Of a DNA stretch of 7,366 bases, positions 5,167 through 7,366 are shown in pieces. The stretch comes from Marinosulfonomonas sp. (GTDB taxonomy: Bacteria; Pseudomonadota; Alphaproteobacteria; Rhodobacterales; Rhodobacteraceae): NCBI GenBank assembly GCA_022712735.1, contig JAFLKA010000501.1, positions 1 to 7,366 on the forward strand, written 5' to 3'. The notes below the pieces were generated by a model. The model saw only the letters and a list, made by a program, of their open reading frames with translations, was not told the origin of the DNA and made no database searches. The translations under genes and the position numbers were made by a program. The stretch's first letter is position 1; every line of letters begins with the position of its first letter.

Positions 5167-6081
5167 TCAGGACGGGATGTTGAACACGCGCGTTGGGTGT
5201 AGTTCGCCGGATTTGTAGGTGCCGACAGCGACGGCTTTGCCATCGAGCGAGGCCCATGCTTCGTCGCCGTATTCCACATCGGATGTGATCACCATGCCGG
5301 GGTTTCCGTGGCGCAGTTTTGCGGCCGCTTCAACGGTGCAGCGCAGTTCGGGGAGGTCTGCGAGGCCTTCCTCTAACGGACGCAGGTATTGGTCGAGGTC
5401 GCCGGTTTTGGCGAGTTCCTCAACAGTTTCCATGCTGATGCCATCCTCGGATTCGAACGGGCCGGACCAGACGCGGTGCAGGGATTTAACGTGGGCGTGG
5501 CAACCCAGCACATTGCCCAGATCGCGGGCGATCGAGCGCACGTAGCCGCCTTTGCCGCAGATCATTTCGAGGATGACGTGGTCCGCGTCGGGGCGTTCAA
5601 CCATTTCGAGTTCCTCGACCCAGAGCGGGCGGGCTTTGATCTCGACTTCCTCGCCAGCGCGGGCCAGTTTATAGGCGCGCTCGCCGTCGATTTTTACGGC
5701 GGAGAATTGTGGCGGGACTTGCATGATGTCACCAGTGAATTGTGGCAGGGCTGCGCGGATTTCATCATCAGACGGACGGGTGTCAGAGCTGGCGATCACT
5801 TCGCCTTCGGTGTCATCAGTGTTGGTGGCTTGGCCGAGGCGCACGGTAAAGCGGTAGGCCTTTTGCGCGTCCGTAATGTAGGGCACGGTTTTGGTGGCCT
5901 CGCCAAGGGCAATGGCCAAAACGCCGGTTGCTTCGGGATCGAGCGTGCCGGCGTGGCCTGCCTTTTTGGCGTCCATAGCCCAGCGGACCTTGTTCACTAC
6001 CGCGTTCGAGGTGATGCCGGTGGGTTTATTAATCACCAGCCAGCCCGATATATCGCGGCCATTTTTGCGTCTGCGTCCCAA
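5167..6081 (-). CDS. truB: tRNA pseudouridine(55) synthase TruB (TTG start)
   Basis: A 304-residue enzyme that isomerises U55 to pseudouridine in the T-loop of tRNAs. The catalytic motif [12 protein letters not shown] (residues 42-53) places the nucleophile at D48. Other family blocks are the [19 protein letters not shown] opening (11-29), [10 protein letters not shown] (74-83) with the conserved tyrosine Y76, [21 protein letters not shown] (121-141) and [13 protein letters not shown] (177-189). A C-terminal extension of about 75 residues probably corresponds to the accessory RNA-binding region. The first codon is TTG, at 6081-6079. It is supported by GGAG 7 nt upstream, by alignment with the usual TruB N-terminus, and by the absence of any in-frame ATG or GTG before an upstream TAA. 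It lies 55 bp after the glycosidase-domain gene and completes an rbfA-truB cluster. Confidence 0.95.
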   Translation of the reverse strand: MGRRRKNGRDISGWLVINKPTGITSNAVVNKVRWAMDAKKAGHAGTLDPEATGVLAIALGEATKTVPYITDAQKAYRFTVRLGQATNTDDTEGEVIASSDTRPSDDEIRAALPQFTGDIMQVPPQFSAVKIDGERAYKLARAGEEVEIKARPLWVEELEMVERPDADHVILEMICGKGGYVRSIARDLGNVLGCHAHVKSLHRVWSGPFESEDGISMETVEELAKTGDLDQYLRPLEEGLADLPELRCTVEAAAKLRHGNPGMVITSDVEYGDEAWASLDGKAVAVGTYKSGELHPTRVFNIPS

Positions 6082-6136
6082 GGGTGTGCTCCGGTTCAGG
6101 TTAGATTGTGGCGTTTAGTGTGGCTGCGCCTGCGCG

Positions 6137-6859
6137 TCAACGGGGGATCACGGTGCCGACGATAACACCAAGCGGGAACCCTGTGTCGTTGCGGTTCAGA
6201 TCGGGGGCATAGAGACGCGAAACCTTGCCGTCGAAGTAAAGCGCGTTTGGCGTGTTCAAATAATCGCGGAACAGGGAGCCGAATTCATGGAAAGTGACGC
6301 GGGTGTCGGAGATTACGAAAAAGGCGCGGGTGCCATCTGGTGAAACGCCGACGCCGTTGCGGATGTAATGCGTGGTGGAATTGATCAGGAAGCGGGGGTG
6401 CAAGGCGCCATTGATCACCAGCATTGGGCCAGATTGGGTGGCATAGGTGCAGGCAGGGGGCGCTGCGCGAAAGGCGTTGGTTTCGATTACTGCCATTGCC
6501 TGCTTGCCAAAGCAGAAAACACCGTTGGGTTTGAGGCCGAAGTTGCCGTAAGTACCGCCGTCAGCGATGGGGGCGATTTCTGCGCCGCTCTCGATGAACA
6601 GGCCGACAGGTGCGCGGTCTTGATGATACATGCCCGCGTTCATAGCAAAGCCGAGGGTTTGGTTCTGGTTCACGAGGGCGTCGTTGATTTGGCCAAAACT
6701 GCCGTAGAGTTTACCGCTGACATCCGAGTGGAACAGGCGCAGATCATCGGTGAGCGAGATTTCGCATATGGTGTAGTCGTTGGATTTATAGGTCCGGGTT
6801 TCGCAAGCGGATGCCGCGCTGGGCAGGGTGAGGAGGATGGCCAGAAGGGTGCGGATCAT
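6137..6859 (-). CDS. Secreted phosphodiester glycosidase domain protein (NAGPA/DUF2233)
   Basis: A 240-residue protein with a signal peptide (hydrophobic residues 4-12, likely cleavage after the ASA ending at A18) followed by a domain I assign to the phosphodiester glycosidase family named after mammalian NAGPA, the uncovering enzyme. Supporting blocks are [20 protein letters not shown] (71-90), [16 protein letters not shown] (103-118), [13 protein letters not shown] (143-155), [18 protein letters not shown] (167-184) and [14 protein letters not shown] (206-219). Cysteines C19, C32, C116 and C137 could form disulfides, consistent with the periplasm or export. The substrate is not known; bacterial members have been linked to sugar phosphodiester or envelope glycan turnover. 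The start overlaps the rbfA stop (ATGA), with GGAGG (6866-6870 on the + strand) 6 nt before the ATG, so expression is tied to rbfA. I would not push the function beyond the fold. Confidence 0.8.
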   Translation of the reverse strand: MIRTLLAILLTLPSAASACETRTYKSNDYTICEISLTDDLRLFHSDVSGKLYGSFGQINDALVNQNQTLGFAMNAGMYHQDRAPVGLFIESGAEIAPIADGGTYGNFGLKPNGVFCFGKQAMAVIETNAFRAAPPACTYATQSGPMLVINGALHPRFLINSTTHYIRNGVGVSPDGTRAFFVISDTRVTFHEFGSLFRDYLNTPNALYFDGKVSRLYAPDLNRNDTGFPLGVIVGTVIPR

Positions 6860-7284
6860 TCGCCGCCTCCATCGCTTTCTCCTTCACCCGTGCCTTGGGT
6901 GTCACGCATCACATCATCCTGTGCCAGCATCCGGCGGGTGTCGTCCATTTGATCAAAGGTTTCGTCGATCAGGAAGCGTATTTCGGGTGAGTATTTCAGG
7001 GCCAGCGTTTTGGAAACAGCGCGGCGGATTTCATAGCGGTTGGTGCGCAGGGCCAGCAGGGCTTCGTCTTTGCCCTTGCCACCCAAGGGCAGGATAAATG
7101 CAGTGGCCACACGCAGGTCGGGTGATGTGCGGACCTCGCCCACAGTGATCGACATGCGGTTCAGGTCCGGATCGTGGATATCGCCACGGTGCAGGATGTC
7201 GGACAGCGCACGGCGGATCAATTCACCGACGCGCAACTGGCGCTGGGTTGGACCGCGCGAGGAATGATGTGTTTGCTTTGCCAT
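6856..7284 (-). CDS. rbfA: 30S ribosome-binding factor RbfA
   Basis: A small KH-fold protein (142 residues) that binds the 30S subunit and helps late 16S rRNA 5'-end maturation and cold adaptation. Family signatures are [18 protein letters not shown] (14-31), [31 protein letters not shown] (38-68), [28 protein letters not shown] (83-110) and the [10 protein letters not shown] helix (111-120), followed by an acidic, glycine-rich, probably disordered tail (131-142). I chose ATG 7284 because family proteins begin M-A-K; an in-frame ATG at 7293 would add three residues (MHI). Neither has a clear Shine-Dalgarno. The usual upstream partner infB is absent: a divergent gene starts 73 bp away, so rbfA has its own promoter in that gap. 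Confidence 0.93.
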   Translation of the reverse strand: MAKQTHHSSRGPTQRQLRVGELIRRALSDILHRGDIHDPDLNRMSITVGEVRTSPDLRVATAFILPLGGKGKDEALLALRTNRYEIRRAVSKTLALKYSPEIRFLIDETFDQMDDTRRMLAQDDVMRDTQGTGEGESDGGGE

Positions 7285-7302
7285 GATGTGCATCTAAGCA
7301 GG

Positions 7303-7319
7303 TTGCGCAGCTGGTGCAA
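7303..7319. promoter_or_regulatory. Near-palindrome in the divergent promoter region
   Basis: TTGCGCAGCTGGTGCAA is an imperfect inverted repeat (TTGC/GCAA plus one further inner pair) in the 73-bp gap between the divergently transcribed rbfA and the gene starting at 7358. Promoters for both genes should lie here, but I cannot place -35/-10 boxes with confidence. A regulator site is possible; a chance match of this length is also quite likely. Confidence 0.2.
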
Positions 7320-7345
7320 GCGGGGCAAACTGATCAGGCAGCGTT

Positions 7346-7352
7346 AAAGGAG
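7346..7352 (+). promoter_or_regulatory. Shine-Dalgarno for the gene starting at 7358
   Basis: AAAGGAG is five nucleotides before ATG 7358, the strongest ribosome-binding site in the window. It is the main support for calling the truncated gene at the right edge. Confidence 0.7.
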
Positions 7353-7357
7353 CTAAA

Positions 7358-7366
7358 ATGAGCGAT
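7358..7366 (+). CDS. Start of an unidentified gene, truncated at the window edge
   Basis: Only three codons are present (Met-Ser-Asp), preceded by AAAGGAG at good spacing. The gene is divergent from rbfA. Three residues cannot identify a product, and I make no functional claim. Confidence 0.55.

Noticed and set aside
5389..6165. A 258-codon open frame on the + strand opposite truB and the glycosidase-domain gene
   Set aside because: It is antisense to clearly conserved TruB motifs, has no recognisable domain, and is explained by GC-rich codon structure on the opposite strand.

Overview
The window reads as chromosomal DNA of an alphaproteobacterium, most likely Rhodobacteraceae (roseobacter group). 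The basis is the character of the PaaA, RbfA and TruB homologues, the coding style, and a short intergenic repeat (GAGGTATTT followed by a purine-rich GGAAAAGAAGAAGGG) of a kind I associate with that family. The family assignment is from memory and was not searched.

Layout. Positions 2-3079 on the + strand hold the end of paaA followed by paaB, paaC, paaD and paaE. Together these encode the ring-1,2-phenylacetyl-CoA epoxidase: the PaaA/PaaC oxygenase core, the PaaB subunit, the PaaD maturation factor and the PaaE reductase. This is the oxygen-dependent committed step of aerobic phenylacetate catabolism. paaB, paaC, paaD and paaE overlap or nearly abut, so they form one transcription unit. Only the paaA-paaB junction is wide (76 bp), and it holds a GC-rich hairpin and a copy of the intergenic repeat.

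Positions 3080-3282 lie between convergent genes and hold no gene. They contain an 11-bp tandem AT-rich repeat, a small GC hairpin, and a second copy of the intergenic repeat that is split by an 86-bp imperfect palindrome. This is the most unusual non-coding structure in the window.

Positions 3283-7284 are all on the - strand. In transcription order they are rbfA (ribosome maturation), a secreted phosphodiester-glycosidase-domain protein whose start overlaps the rbfA stop by 4 nt, truB (tRNA pseudouridine-55 synthase, TTG start), an OrdL/PuuB-type FAD-dependent amine or amino-acid oxidase, and a small protein of the L-2-amino-thiazoline-4-carboxylic acid (ATC) hydrolase family. rbfA, the glycosidase-domain gene and truB form a housekeeping cluster with one insertion. 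The oxidase and the ATC hydrolase-like gene are tightly coupled (9 nt apart) and probably work in one catabolic step or pathway. A further gene starts divergently at 7358 and runs off the right edge.

I see no CRISPR array, tRNA, rRNA, transposase or phage gene, and no strong case for a wholly new multi-gene system. The best leads are the interrupted repeat with its long palindrome and the oxidase/ATC-hydrolase pair.
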